From Paracoccus sp. Z118 (GTDB lineage: Bacteria > Pseudomonadota > Alphaproteobacteria > Rhodobacterales > Rhodobacteraceae), in contig NZ_JAHQZU010000019.1 in the NCBI RefSeq assembly GCF_019061185.1, forward strand, positions 1 through 46,492: a DNA stretch of 46,492 bases. Reading direction: 5' to 3'. The notes under the pieces were generated by a model, which saw only the letters and a program-made list of their open reading frames with translations, was not told the origin of the DNA and ran no database searches. The position numbers were made by a program, and so were the translations under genes. This document shows positions 40,182-46,492 of this stretch, piece by piece (within the stretch, counting starts at the first letter, position 1; the number at the start of each line of letters is the position of its first letter).

Positions 40182-40859
40182 GTGAAGTACCTTTTTACTG
40201 CTGCTGCTTTGGTGCTGGCCAGCTACACACCGACTGCTGCATTCAGAGCTGAACAAAATATCATACAGGGTGTGGCTTCTGTCATTGACGGCGATACCCT
40301 TGAGGTTCACGGGTCGCGTATCCGCTTGCACGGCATCGACGCAGCCGAAAGTGGGCAGGTTTGCACTGAACGTGATGGGACCAAGTGGCGGTGCGGGCAG
40401 GCGGCAGCGTTGGCACTTGCCGAAAAGATCAGTCGGACCCCCATTCGATGTGAGCAAACCGATACGGACCGTTATGAGCGTATCGTCGCTAGATGCTTCA
40501 GCAAGCGCGAAGACCTCAACAAATGGATGGTGAGTGAAGGCGTGGCCATCGCCTATCGCCAGTACTCCTCCGAATACATCGGTGATGAAGTTCGAGCACG
40601 CGAAGCTGGGAAGGGCATGTGGCGAACGAAGTTCGATATGCCGCGGGATTGGCGGAAAGGATCACGCACGTCGGATGACCGGGCTGAACTTCCGGCGATG
40701 CTGCACCAGTTGGTCCAGCGCTCGTATTCATGTAGCCCTCGACGGACGTGCTCTCAGATTGGTAGCTGCCAGGAAGCGCGCTGGTATTTGGATAATTGCT
40801 CTTGGGGCGGACGCCTTGATGGCGACAGCGACGGCGTTCCTTGCGAAAGCATCTGCTAA
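40182..40859 (+). CDS. Secreted thermonuclease with excalibur domain
   Basis: A 225-residue nuclease. I begin it at a GTG (40182), which starts a signal peptide MKYLFTAAALVLASYTPTAAF; the open frame before it reads through the RTX-Hint gene end in another frame. The SNase fold has VIDGDTLEVHGSRIRLHGIDAAES (metal-binding Asp and catalytic Arg and Glu), and YERIVARC with the second catalytic Arg. The last 30 residues form an excalibur module: CSQIGSCQEARWYLDNC, then DGDSDGVPCESIC, a calcium-binding DxDxDGxxCE loop. It would degrade extracellular DNA or RNA. AGGGTAAGGCC is the probable ribosome site. Confidence 0.88.
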   Translation: MKYLFTAAALVLASYTPTAAFRAEQNIIQGVASVIDGDTLEVHGSRIRLHGIDAAESGQVCTERDGTKWRCGQAAALALAEKISRTPIRCEQTDTDRYERIVARCFSKREDLNKWMVSEGVAIAYRQYSSEYIGDEVRAREAGKGMWRTKFDMPRDWRKGSRTSDDRAELPAMLHQLVQRSYSCSPRRTCSQIGSCQEARWYLDNCSWGGRLDGDSDGVPCESIC

Positions 40860-41012
40860 GCGAGGGAGGTTGACGGCTGTCGATGCCGGTGACCGCCACC
40901 GTCATCAAAGGTTGCGCACTTGAGAGCCATGGCCTGCCTCGCGGTGGGCAAGCTCGCAGGAACCCTGCACCCGCGAGGCCGGTTCACCTGCCGGCTACAG
41001 AAGGACAAATAG

Positions 41013-41585
41013 ATGACGCGCGATTCCCGACCCACACTTCTCCTTGCCGCGACGTTGCTCGCCGCTCTCATCTCGCCCGCCTCAGCGCAGACCACGTTGG
41101 ACAAGGGAGCGCCCAACGAGGTCGCGGGTCATCTCACCAACGCGTTCCTTCCGGGTTTTCCCGAGAAAATCGACGAACTGGCGCGTTCCTCGATCCAGAG
41201 CCGACCGCAGGAAGGCCGGATCATGGCGACCTACGGCAGCCCAGAAGACGATCGGAACATGCAGGTGCTGCTCTATCCCCTGGATGAGCGAGGGATAGAA
41301 GGTAACATTGCCCGTGCTGACACCTATATGGCCGGCGGCGAGATCCCGGTGATCCGCGAGAGCGTCGAAAGCCCCGGCGGCCTGAAGATGCACTGCATGA
41401 CCTCGCGCGTGGGCGAGCTTGGCTACAACCTCTGTATTGCCGAGATCTACGGGCGCGCCCTCAACGTGCAGATCGGCGATGTGGTCTCGCCCGATGCCGC
41501 CGAGCTTCCGCGGGATGTGGTCCAACGCGCTCGCGCTCTCGCAGGTGAAGTTGCCGATACCGTGGCCGCCGCCCCTGGTGGCTGA
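41013..41585 (+). CDS. Secreted hypothetical protein
   Basis: A 190-residue exported protein. The signal peptide is clear: MTRDSRPTLLLAATLLAALISPASAQ, then TTLDKG. The mature part has alternating helices and strands (LTNAFLPGFPEKIDELARSSI; MQVLLYPLDERGIEGNIARAD; LKMHCMTSRVGELGYNLCIAEIYGRALNVQIGDVV), with two cysteines, about 15 residues apart, that could form a disulfide. I do not recognise a domain. AAGGACAAATAG precedes the ATG. The gene stands alone between the nuclease and a convergent outer-membrane protein gene. Confidence 0.75.
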   Translation: MTRDSRPTLLLAATLLAALISPASAQTTLDKGAPNEVAGHLTNAFLPGFPEKIDELARSSIQSRPQEGRIMATYGSPEDDRNMQVLLYPLDERGIEGNIARADTYMAGGEIPVIRESVESPGGLKMHCMTSRVGELGYNLCIAEIYGRALNVQIGDVVSPDAAELPRDVVQRARALAGEVADTVAAAPGG

Positions 41586-41700
41586 ATACAAGCGTGTGGA
41601 TTGCCTAGAGGGGCTAGGGTCCGCTGCCGTCTCCGGATGCATTCGCGCTACCCGTATGGGCTGGGGCCGGGCCACCGATGCTCAACCGACGCCAACGAGA

Positions 41701-41726
41701 AAGGGCGGCCCCGAAGGACGGCCCTT
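41701..41726 (-). terminator. Terminator of the outer-membrane protein gene
   Basis: On the minus strand an 11-bp stem (AAGGGCCGTCC with GGGCCGCCCTT, one mismatch and one G-T pair) closes with a TTCG tetraloop and runs into TTTCTC. It lies 18 bp past the stop of the outer-membrane protein gene. The tetraloop makes it a strong intrinsic terminator. Confidence 0.82.
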
Positions 41727-41743
41727 GACCGATGCCAAGCGGA

Positions 41744-42424
41744 TCAGAACCTGTAGTTCACCCCCACCTTGAGATTGTTGAAAGACGGCGTGGCGTTGGT
41801 ATCGCCGAGCAATCCCACGTCGAAGTTCTCGCTTTTGAAGTGGTTGCGCTCGATCTCGCCGGTGACCGACAGGCGGTCGGTGATCATGCGCTCGATTCCG
41901 AGGCCGAAGACGTAGCCGTTGGTATCGTAGTCGTATTCCTCGCCCCCGGCGGTGAAGGTGAAGTCGCCGCGCGAGATACCGGCGGTACCGTAGACCAGCG
42001 TGTCGGGACGCACCGCGTAGCCGGTCTTCAGCTTCAGCGTCATCATGTGGTTCAAGGACGATTCGTAGTCTAGGCCGCCGGCCGTAACGCTGTCGTCGAC
42101 GCTGCCGCCCATGACCGACAGTTCCGGTCCGATCACGAGATTGCCGCGTTGCCAGCGGTAGCCCAGGTGCAAGCCCGCGTTCACGCCAGAGATTTCCTGG
42201 TCGGCCGTGACGCCGCCCAGAGTGAACTCGTCATCGCCGCCAAAGCCATAGCCGAGGGTGCCACCGGCATACAGACCCTCCCAGGTACCCGCAGGCTCAG
42301 GTGCCACGACCACGGGAGCCGCCGGGGCGATTTCGGTGACGGGGGCCGTGTATCCGCCGGCGTGTGCCGACGCGGTTAAGCCAAGCGCGATGGCCGAGGC
42401 AAGCGGAAGAGTCATGTTTCTCAT
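41744..42424 (-). CDS. Outer-membrane beta-barrel protein
   Basis: A 226-residue porin-like surface protein. It has a signal peptide (MRNMTLPLASAIALGLTASAHA, then GGY) and a proline- and valine-rich linker, then an eight-stranded-barrel pattern: WEGLYAGGTLGYGFGGDDEF, GLHLGYRWQRGNLVIGPELSVMGG, MTLKLKTGYAVRPDTLVYGTAGISRG, YVFGLGIERMITDRLSVTGEIERNHF and the last strand NNLKVGVNYRF ending in Phe. This is the general outer-membrane barrel type of small alphaproteobacterial Omp25/Omp31-like proteins. GGAG is 9 bp before the ATG. Function beyond membrane integrity cannot be told. Confidence 0.88.
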   Translation of the reverse strand: MRNMTLPLASAIALGLTASAHAGGYTAPVTEIAPAAPVVVAPEPAGTWEGLYAGGTLGYGFGGDDEFTLGGVTADQEISGVNAGLHLGYRWQRGNLVIGPELSVMGGSVDDSVTAGGLDYESSLNHMMTLKLKTGYAVRPDTLVYGTAGISRGDFTFTAGGEEYDYDTNGYVFGLGIERMITDRLSVTGEIERNHFKSENFDVGLLGDTNATPSFNNLKVGVNYRF

Positions 42425-42491
42425 GCCAGGATTACTCCAGAAAATTCAGAAGGAAGGGCAGCACGAAGCCACTCTCCGCGTTAAACACAAC

Positions 42492-42764
42492 CTATAGGTG
42501 ACAGTTCCGTTCGCAGGTCGCTATAGCTAGATTGTGCTTTTCCAGCACCGGGTGCAGCGAGGGCGAATTGAAGCCCATCTGCGGACCCACCGAGAACCAG
42601 ACGGATCCATCGGCCGCATTACCCGCCAGAGACCCGTCCCAGACCGTGTCGATCCCTGTCTGCGGTCCCACACCCCCCGCCAACATCAGGGCCGTCAGCG
42701 GCCTGTCCCTGAGCGTGTTCGCCATCACCTTCATGATCCGGAGCCTGTAGTTCCAGAACCACAT
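42492..42764 (-). CDS. Possible hypothetical protein
   Basis: A 90-residue open frame, MWFWNYRLRIMKVMANTLRDRPLTALMLAGGVGP and onward. Two ATG codons in the first 15 residues and an AGG before the first are weak support. I recognise no family. The frame on the other strand is also open, and both may be accidental. It lies in a part with decayed toxin genes and repeats. Confidence 0.25.
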   Translation of the reverse strand: MWFWNYRLRIMKVMANTLRDRPLTALMLAGGVGPQTGIDTVWDGSLAGNAADGSVWFSVGPQMGFNSPSLHPVLEKHNLAIATCERNCHL

Positions 42765-42880
42765 GAGTCAGACCTGTATCACCCCTATGATCCCGATCGT
42801 TTCAGCCCAACATCATTCCGAAAGACTGGCAGTTAATGGGAGGGAACCCCAGACCATAGCAAACGTACAGTCTCGTGCAG

Positions 42881-43130
42881 GATCAGGGGGCTGATCGAGC
42901 CTCAATACGGTCGAAAGGTCAGGGAAAACATCGTCCGAAAGGCTAACTGGTCGAAACAACCTCCATTCAGTCCTGCGGAACCCTAGGGGCTGAGAGCAGA
43001 TAGAGGTTGACGAAGCTGATAACGGCTGTATAAGTGGGGTCGCCCCCACCGGGGGCCATGATGTGCAATCGTCGCCCAGAAACGGCCTTCCCATTTGGCC
43101 GCGACCGATCAGCCCTCCAGCCCCCTGATC
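42881..43130. repeat. 250-bp segment bounded by a 12-bp inverted repeat
   Basis: GATCAGGGGGCT at 42881-42892 is found inverted at 43119-43130. The enclosed 226 bp hold no gene. The arms and size would suit a miniature inverted-repeat element or a structured RNA, but no target duplication is evident at the edges. Confidence 0.35.
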
Positions 43131-43410
43131 AGCATCCCCAACGGTGATCCTGTCTCCCGAATAACATCACGAGAACACGCACGACCGGCGCCTCATCGTC
43201 CGTGTCGAAGTACGGGATGGCGCGCTCTTTGATCACGCGCCGCAGGCTGGGCAGAGGTTCGTGATCTGGGCCCCTGATGCGGGCCACCACCGAGCGAAGA
43301 CTGCGTCCTCGATGGCTCTCACGCGGGTGCGGCTTGCTCGATCGCCCAGTCGGTTGGCTCACCCAGGTCGAGAGCAGCCGAGAGAGCTGATTGTCTACAC
43401 CGCCTTTCAT
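43129..43410 (-). pseudogene. ParE/RelE toxin fragment
   Basis: The last 30 residues of a 93-residue frame (IPYFDTDDEAPVVRVLVMLFGRQDH) match the end of ParE/RelE-type toxins (usual form FYRVDDEAxxVRILRIFxGxQDH). The first 60 residues are Arg-, Ser- and Pro-rich and do not contain the expected helices or the FPExGR segment. No antitoxin lies before it. I take it as a toxin gene with its beginning lost or scrambled. Confidence 0.45.
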
Positions 43411-43413
43411 CGT

Positions 43414-43429
43414 ATATACTTCTGTATAT
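43414..43429. promoter_or_regulatory. Operator candidate before the AbrB/Doc module
   Basis: ATATAC and GTATAT form a perfect inverted repeat around TTCT, 18 bp before the antitoxin ATG, overlapping what would be the promoter -10 region. Toxin-antitoxin modules of this kind repress themselves at such sites. Confidence 0.6.
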
Positions 43430-43446
43430 TCTGAGGGAGTCGTCTA

Positions 43447-43671
43447 ATGATCGAAACGAAGGTTCGGAAAGTTGGCAACTCTGCTGTCTTGACCCTGACA
43501 ACCGAAATGCTGGCCATTCTTGATGTCAAAGAGGGTGACACACTCTTCGTGCTGCGCGGAGACGATGGCAGCCTCAAAGTCATGGCGCACGATCCGTCGG
43601 TGGCTGAAGCCCTCGCCGCAGCCGAGATTGTGATGGATGAAAACCGAGATCTGCTTCAAGCCCTCGCATGA
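43447..43671 (+). CDS. AbrB/MazE-like antitoxin
   Basis: A 74-residue antitoxin with the swapped-hairpin DNA-binding fold: MIETKVRKVGNSAVLTLTTEMLAILDVKEGDTLFVLRGDDGS. The pattern KVGNSxVLTLxxExLxxLxVxEGDxL is the SpoVT-AbrB signature. The C-terminal helix (PSVAEALAAAEIVMDENRDLLQALA) would neutralise the partner. GAGGGAG is the ribosome site. The stop overlaps the Doc gene start as ATGA. An inverted repeat just upstream is the probable autoregulatory site. Confidence 0.9.
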   Translation: MIETKVRKVGNSAVLTLTTEMLAILDVKEGDTLFVLRGDDGSLKVMAHDPSVAEALAAAEIVMDENRDLLQALA

Positions 43672-44054
43672 TGGCTCCGGTCTGGGTTCCGCTCGCTGCC
43701 GTTGTGGCTATTCACGACCGCCAGATCACCCGGCATGGCGGTGCTCCCGGCATGCGCGACCGGGCGCTCTTGGAGATGGGCTGCGCTCGCGCAATGAACC
43801 TGGCTGCCTACACTGACTCCGGGCTTGCGGAAATCGCGGCAGCCTACGCCTTCGGCATCTCCAAGGCGCACGCCTTCGTGGATGGCAACAAACGCACCGC
43901 CTTTGTCACGACACTCACCTTCTTGCGCCTGAACGGCTTCTCCTGTCGTCCTGACCCCCGCGAAGGCGTCAGGATGATGGAGGACCTGGCGGCAGGAGGC
44001 ATAAGCGAGACGGAGTTCGCCGGATGGCTATCGGCGGGCCTCACCCCGCTCTGA
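43668..44054 (+). CDS. doc: Doc-type (Fic family) death-on-curing toxin
   Basis: A 128-residue Fic/Doc toxin. The active-site motif is HAFVDGNKRTAF at about residues 64-75 (family pattern HxFx[D/N]GNKR). Doc proteins phosphorylate elongation factor EF-Tu and stop translation when the antitoxin is lost. AIHDRQITRHGGAPGMRDRALLEMGCARAM is the N-terminal family segment. It is coupled to the AbrB-like antitoxin by a 4-nt overlap and the product is full length, so the module looks intact. Confidence 0.94.
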   Translation: MMAPVWVPLAAVVAIHDRQITRHGGAPGMRDRALLEMGCARAMNLAAYTDSGLAEIAAAYAFGISKAHAFVDGNKRTAFVTTLTFLRLNGFSCRPDPREGVRMMEDLAAGGISETEFAGWLSAGLTPL

Positions 44055-44181
44055 GGGAGGTGGGCCAGATGGCTGATGTCGACGGTGATTCAAGCCGGTT
44101 GAACACGCCCTGAAAACTCGAGCATGGCACCTCGTTGAAGTTGTAGGTATGGGATCGAAAACTCATCAAGGATGATTTCCC

Positions 44182-44502
44182 ATGCATGATCTGGATGACA
44201 TGACGATCGAGCAACTGCGCGAACTGCGGAAGAACGTCGACCAGGCGATAACAAGCTATGAGACCAGAACTCGCCAAGCAGCGCTGGATGCCGTGGAAGA
44301 GGTGGCTCGGGAACATGGATTCAAGCTTGCCGATCTGGTTGAAGGAACAAAGACCGGGCGCAAGCGGGCAAGCGCGTCTGCTGACATCCGCTATGTGAAC
44401 CCCGACAACTCCGACCAAACATGGAGTGGGCGAGGCCGTCGGCCCGGTTGGGTCAAGGCCGCACTCGAGGCAGGGCGCTCGCTGGACGAACTGTCTGCCT
44501 GA
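44182..44502 (+). CDS. H-NS family nucleoid protein (HvrA-like)
   Basis: A 106-residue H-NS-family protein. The N-terminal helical oligomerisation part is MTIEQLRELRKNVDQAITSYETRTRQAALDAVEEVAREHGF. The C-terminal DNA-binding core is YVNPDNSDQTWSGRGRRPGWVKAALEAG; the NPxNxxxTWSGRGRRPGW motif places it with HvrA of Rhodobacter. It binds curved AT-rich DNA and silences acquired genes or regulates metabolism. Plasmid copies often limit the cost of the plasmid. AAGGA precedes the ATG. Confidence 0.93.
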   Translation: MHDLDDMTIEQLRELRKNVDQAITSYETRTRQAALDAVEEVAREHGFKLADLVEGTKTGRKRASASADIRYVNPDNSDQTWSGRGRRPGWVKAALEAGRSLDELSA

Positions 44503-44682
44503 GGAGATGTTTGCCTAGCCGGCACTCAACGTCACTTATGAGCGGGTTAAGGGATGCTCTGCGTAACATTAGCGGGTTGGAGCAGGCTAGAGATGGCTTA
44601 CGAACGCCACGGCTTCATCTAGAGCGTATTTGGGCGCGCCAGAGAGCGCTGCCGGCCGGGTTGGACCGCGGGAAGACAGAAC

Positions 44683-45015
44683 ATGTCGAACATTGACAAG
44701 ATTTATTCATTCCGGTCCTACTATGAGGCGATTGGCTTCGTCGCTCAGGAGGCTGAAGATCGGCACCGTGAGGTCATGGACAAGCTCCACGTGATTGAAG
44801 CGGCCTTGAAGGCGATCTTCTCTGCTCAGCCGCCCGCCAGGGAGACTGCGCTCGCAATAGCTGACAGTCTGGCAGCCTCACCGATACCGGAAGGTGTTGA
44901 GGATCGTATATCCGCGGTAGCCACAGGACTTCGCAAGCTCGCGCTGGCCAGCCCGGAGGAAGCAAGCTCAGGTATGAAGCTTGCTGTGACTGAAGCCAGC
45001 CTCAGCACTGAATAG
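44683..45015 (+). CDS. Hypothetical helical protein
   Basis: A 110-residue protein starting MSNIDKIYSFRSYYEAIGFVAQEAEDRHREVMDKLHVIEAAL; the ribosome site is GGGAAGA. The first 60 residues form a probable coiled coil and the second half is alanine- and serine-rich helices. No known domain. Codons are in line with neighbours, and the reading is free of the Arg-rich composition of accidental frames, so I think it is real. Confidence 0.55.
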   Translation: MSNIDKIYSFRSYYEAIGFVAQEAEDRHREVMDKLHVIEAALKAIFSAQPPARETALAIADSLAASPIPEGVEDRISAVATGLRKLALASPEEASSGMKLAVTEASLSTE

Positions 45016-45101
45016 ACCGGTAAGAACGCGCTTCTGGCCGGGTCACGGGCACATACCAAGAGACCCCGCGCGGCGGAGCCATTGGTTAAGTTTTTGGATG
45101 C

Positions 45102-45419
45102 TCAGGTCAGGCGGCGTGCTCCGCCAAGGTAATCGCGAAAGTGACAATCGCCATAATCAGGAAGGTCGCGACTTCTATCAGAAAGTTGGTCATGGGTTCG
45201 ATGCTCTGGCTGCGGTTTGTAATCCCGCAACGCAACACCAATGGCATAGGTTCGCGCCACTCGCGCGCAATGGTCCGTTTCCGAAAATGCCATCTCCATG
45301 AGCCGCATGAACGCCGTGCGGACGCGGCTGTCCGGCAGGCCGTAGACAAAGGCGCAGATCGGCCTGTAGCACCCGGTCAGCAGCAGCCCCGCCAAAGATG
45401 ACGCGTGCCAGTGGCCCAT
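45102..45419 (-). CDS. Possible hypothetical protein with lipobox-like start
   Basis: About 105 residues from the ATG at 45419, which has a very good GGAGG 7 bp before it. The N-terminus MGHWHASSLAGLLLTGC resembles a lipoprotein signal without a basic start; the middle (VRTAFMRLMEMAFSETDHCARVARTYAIGVALRDY) looks helical. Near its end another frame encodes a 28-residue hydrophobic peptide (45193-45107, MTNFLIEVATFLIMAIVTFA and on). No family is recognised for either. Confidence 0.4.
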   Translation of the reverse strand: MGHWHASSLAGLLLTGCYRPICAFVYGLPDSRVRTAFMRLMEMAFSETDHCARVARTYAIGVALRDYKPQPEHRTHDQLSDRSRDLPDYGDCHFRDYLGGARRLT

Positions 45420-45504
45420 GGACGATCCTCCGTCAACGTGCCGACAGAATAGGGTGCGAAGGTTACGGGCGGGTGACGGCAAGGGCGTCCACCGACCCCG
45501 GGCG

Positions 45505-45567
45505 CTAAGCCGGCTCGCTGGTGGCGATGTCGATCAGGATATTGGAATCGGCTAGGACCGGCGTCAT
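45505..45567 (-). pseudogene. VapC toxin, first 20 codons only
   Basis: MTPVLADSNILIDIATSEPA followed by a stop. DSNILIDI is the first PIN-domain motif with its metal-binding Asp, and the ATG overlaps the stop of a vapB-like fragment as in living modules. The remaining 110 residues are gone. It is too short for usual gene finding. Confidence 0.7.
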
Positions 45568-45749
45568 TCGCGGGTCAGGGCCATGATCTCGTCCGTGGAG
45601 AGGGCGCTGTCAGGGCTGCCACGCAGTCGGGCCATCGTCCCTTGGAGCCTCGCCGCCTGCTCGCTCCGCAGCCGGTCCGAGGGGATCACCCGCACCAGCC
45701 CGTCATTGCCGATCACAAAATCGACCTCGGTTCCCGGCCTGAGGCCCGC
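45564..45749 (-). pseudogene. VapB-type antitoxin lacking its N-terminus
   Basis: Read in the frame ending at 45564: GLRPGTEVDFVIGNDGLVRV, then a helical tail ending DSALSTDEIMALTRE. This is the second half of an AbrB-like VapB antitoxin with the toxin-binding tail. Its beginning is missing because the ParE gene now runs into it in another frame. It formed a vapBC pair with the 20-codon fragment after it. Confidence 0.68.
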
Positions 45750-46057
45750 CGCCCCGGGACACGCGACACCCAGTCTGCGCCTCCGTAGGCAATGATGAGG
45801 ACGAACACCTCCCGCGTCGCATCATCGACAGTAAACGCGATCACGCCTCGTCGAGCCGCGGGGATGGCCCTGAGGCCCGGCATGATCTCATGCCTGAGCG
45901 ATCCGCGATGTGGAGCCTCCTGAAGTGAGCGGGCTGCATCGCGGAGTTCGGAGGCGACACGGGTGGTGATCGTCTTGCCTGCATGCGGAAGCATGCTGCG
46001 AGCGATTCCGCGCAGGTCATCGGAAACGGCCGGATGGAAGCGGACCCGGTAACTCAC
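45713..46057 (-). CDS. parE: ParE-type toxin with altered C-terminus
   Basis: A 114-residue ParE/RelE-type toxin: MSYRVRFHPAVSDDLRGIARSML, then LQEAPHRGSLRHEIMPGLRAIPAARRGVIAFTVDDATREVFVLIIAYGGADW. The last is the family end. Usual proteins stop close after YGGxDW, whereas this one continues with about 16 Arg-rich residues that come from the vapB remnant read in another frame. So a deletion has joined the two genes near 45745. ParE toxins poison gyrase. The ATG overlaps the ParD stop as ATGA. Activity with the altered tail is uncertain. Confidence 0.87.
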   Translation of the reverse strand: MSYRVRFHPAVSDDLRGIARSMLPHAGKTITTRVASELRDAARSLQEAPHRGSLRHEIMPGLRAIPAARRGVIAFTVDDATREVFVLIIAYGGADWVSRVPGRRASGREPRSIL

Positions 46058-46323
46058 CCCTCCTCGGCGACTTCAATATCCGCGAAGACGCCGGCGAAGG
46101 CTTCATCTTCGGCGACATAGGCCTCCCGTGGCGTCGATGCACGGGAGCGGACCTCGTCTGCAAGCGCCGACAGCATGACTTGCCGCGCCTCTTCGTCCTG
46201 AATCATCTGCTCAATGGCAGCGGCGACGCTGGCGCTGGCAGTTGCATAGATGCCTTTCTCCACCTGTTCCCTCAGGAACTGGTGGTGACGGTCCGTAAAG
46301 CTCAAGGTGGTCTTGACTGTCAT
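46054..46323 (-). CDS. parD: ParD-type antitoxin
   Basis: An 89-residue ribbon-helix-helix antitoxin: MTVKTTLSFTDRHHQFLREQVEKGIYATASASVAAAIEQM. The KTTLSFTDRHHxFL and GxYxxxSxxVxxAI segments are the RHH dimer, and the acidic tail (EAYVAEDEAFAGVFADIEVAEEG) would cover the toxin. I start at 46323, which has AAGGAGA before it, rather than 46353. The stop overlaps the toxin start by 4 nt. Confidence 0.92.
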   Translation of the reverse strand: MTVKTTLSFTDRHHQFLREQVEKGIYATASASVAAAIEQMIQDEEARQVMLSALADEVRSRASTPREAYVAEDEAFAGVFADIEVAEEG

Positions 46324-46401
46324 GGACAAGTCTCCTTGGTATGACTTGGTCATATACTGCTCTTCTAACGGTGGTTCAAGCTGTGGTGCTGCACTGTGAT
46401 C

Positions 46402-46492
46402 GTAAGCGCGAGGTCGTTGCCCTATGCGGCGATGCTTGACGGCTGGTTGAAGCGCCAGGGCATGAGGTCTTCGATGGCGCTTTGCGGGTGTC
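46402..46492 (-). mobile_element. IS66-family element, end only
   Basis: On the plus strand GTAAGCG at 46402 matches the usual first bases (GTAA) of IS66-family inverted repeats. Within it, ending at 46422, the last 23 codons of a transposase are read on the minus strand. The element continues beyond the window. Confidence 0.6.
46422..46492 (-). CDS. IS66 transposase C-terminus, partial
   Basis: The minus-strand reading HPQSAIEDLMPWRFNQPSS followed by IAA and a stop matches the end of IS66 TnpC proteins (usual form HPxxRIDELLPWNW). It is cut by the window edge; whether the gene is intact cannot be seen. Confidence 0.65.
   Translation of the reverse strand, partial: HPQSAIEDLMPWRFNQPSSIAA

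Noticed and set aside
1..46492. CRISPR array
   Set aside because: The repeats seen are iterons, hexamers and protein-coding nonamers; none is a regular 28-37 bp repeat with unique spacers.
1..46492. tRNA or rRNA genes
   Set aside because: No conserved tRNA T-loop with matching stems or rRNA sequence was seen.

Overview
The window looks like part of a plasmid or other extrachromosomal replicon of an alphaproteobacterium, most likely a Rhodobacteraceae member (Paracoccus/Roseobacter-like). The basis is the mix of family types: an alphaproteobacterial BcsN-type cellulose operon, a class I PHB synthase, an H-NS/HvrA-like regulator, DUF982, an RTX-Hint protein and a DUF6473/sulfotransferase group. 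Codon use is GC-rich throughout most of it. Two separate replication modules and several toxin-antitoxin modules or remnants point to a plasmid, perhaps a fusion of two plasmids. This is inference from families; no species can be named from the sequence.

Layout. 0.4-2.3 kb: a serine recombinase, three small AT-richer unknown genes and an IS5-like transposase remnant. 2.4-10.8 kb (minus strand): surface-polysaccharide genes, comprising a ManC-type GDP-mannose enzyme, a DUF6473-like protein, two sulfotransferases and a giant glycosyltransferase with GT2 and GT4 domains. 10.8-12.4 kb: a first origin, with six iterons running into the start of an RPA-type replication initiator. 12.5-26.3 kb (plus strand): a cellulose production module. 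It holds a membrane diguanylate cyclase, a small protein, a GAF-GGDEF cyclase, a degenerate GGDEF-EIL protein, bcsN, bcsA, bcsB, bcsZ, a TPR protein, a lipoprotein and an outer-membrane barrel. Several genes overlap by 4 nt (ATGA, GTGA or TTGA junctions). The TPR protein and the separate barrel may together stand in for BcsC.

26.8-32.3 kb: small unknown genes, phaC, IS256 and antitoxin remnants, and two hsp20 genes with a ROSE-like leader. 32.3-36.9 kb: a vapBC-type pair, a second initiator (Rep_3/WH1-like) with 22-bp-phased iterons and a perfect DnaA box, then divergent parA-parB followed by two palindromes that look like parS. 37-42.4 kb: a DUF982 protein, a cold-shock protein, a secreted RTX-Hint protein, a secreted nuclease with an excalibur domain, a secreted unknown and an outer-membrane barrel. 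42.5-46.5 kb: decayed and intact toxin-antitoxin modules (AbrB-like/Doc, ParDE, fragments of ParE and VapBC), an H-NS-like protein, and the end of an IS66 element running off the window.

The functional theme is surface attachment and stress survival. c-di-GMP synthesis and sensing (BcsA has a PilZ domain) sits in one transcription direction with the cellulose machinery, next to a probably sulfated, mannose-containing polysaccharide locus. Storage polymer, heat and cold proteins and addiction modules occupy the rest. All functions come from reading the translated sequence by eye; no database search was possible.
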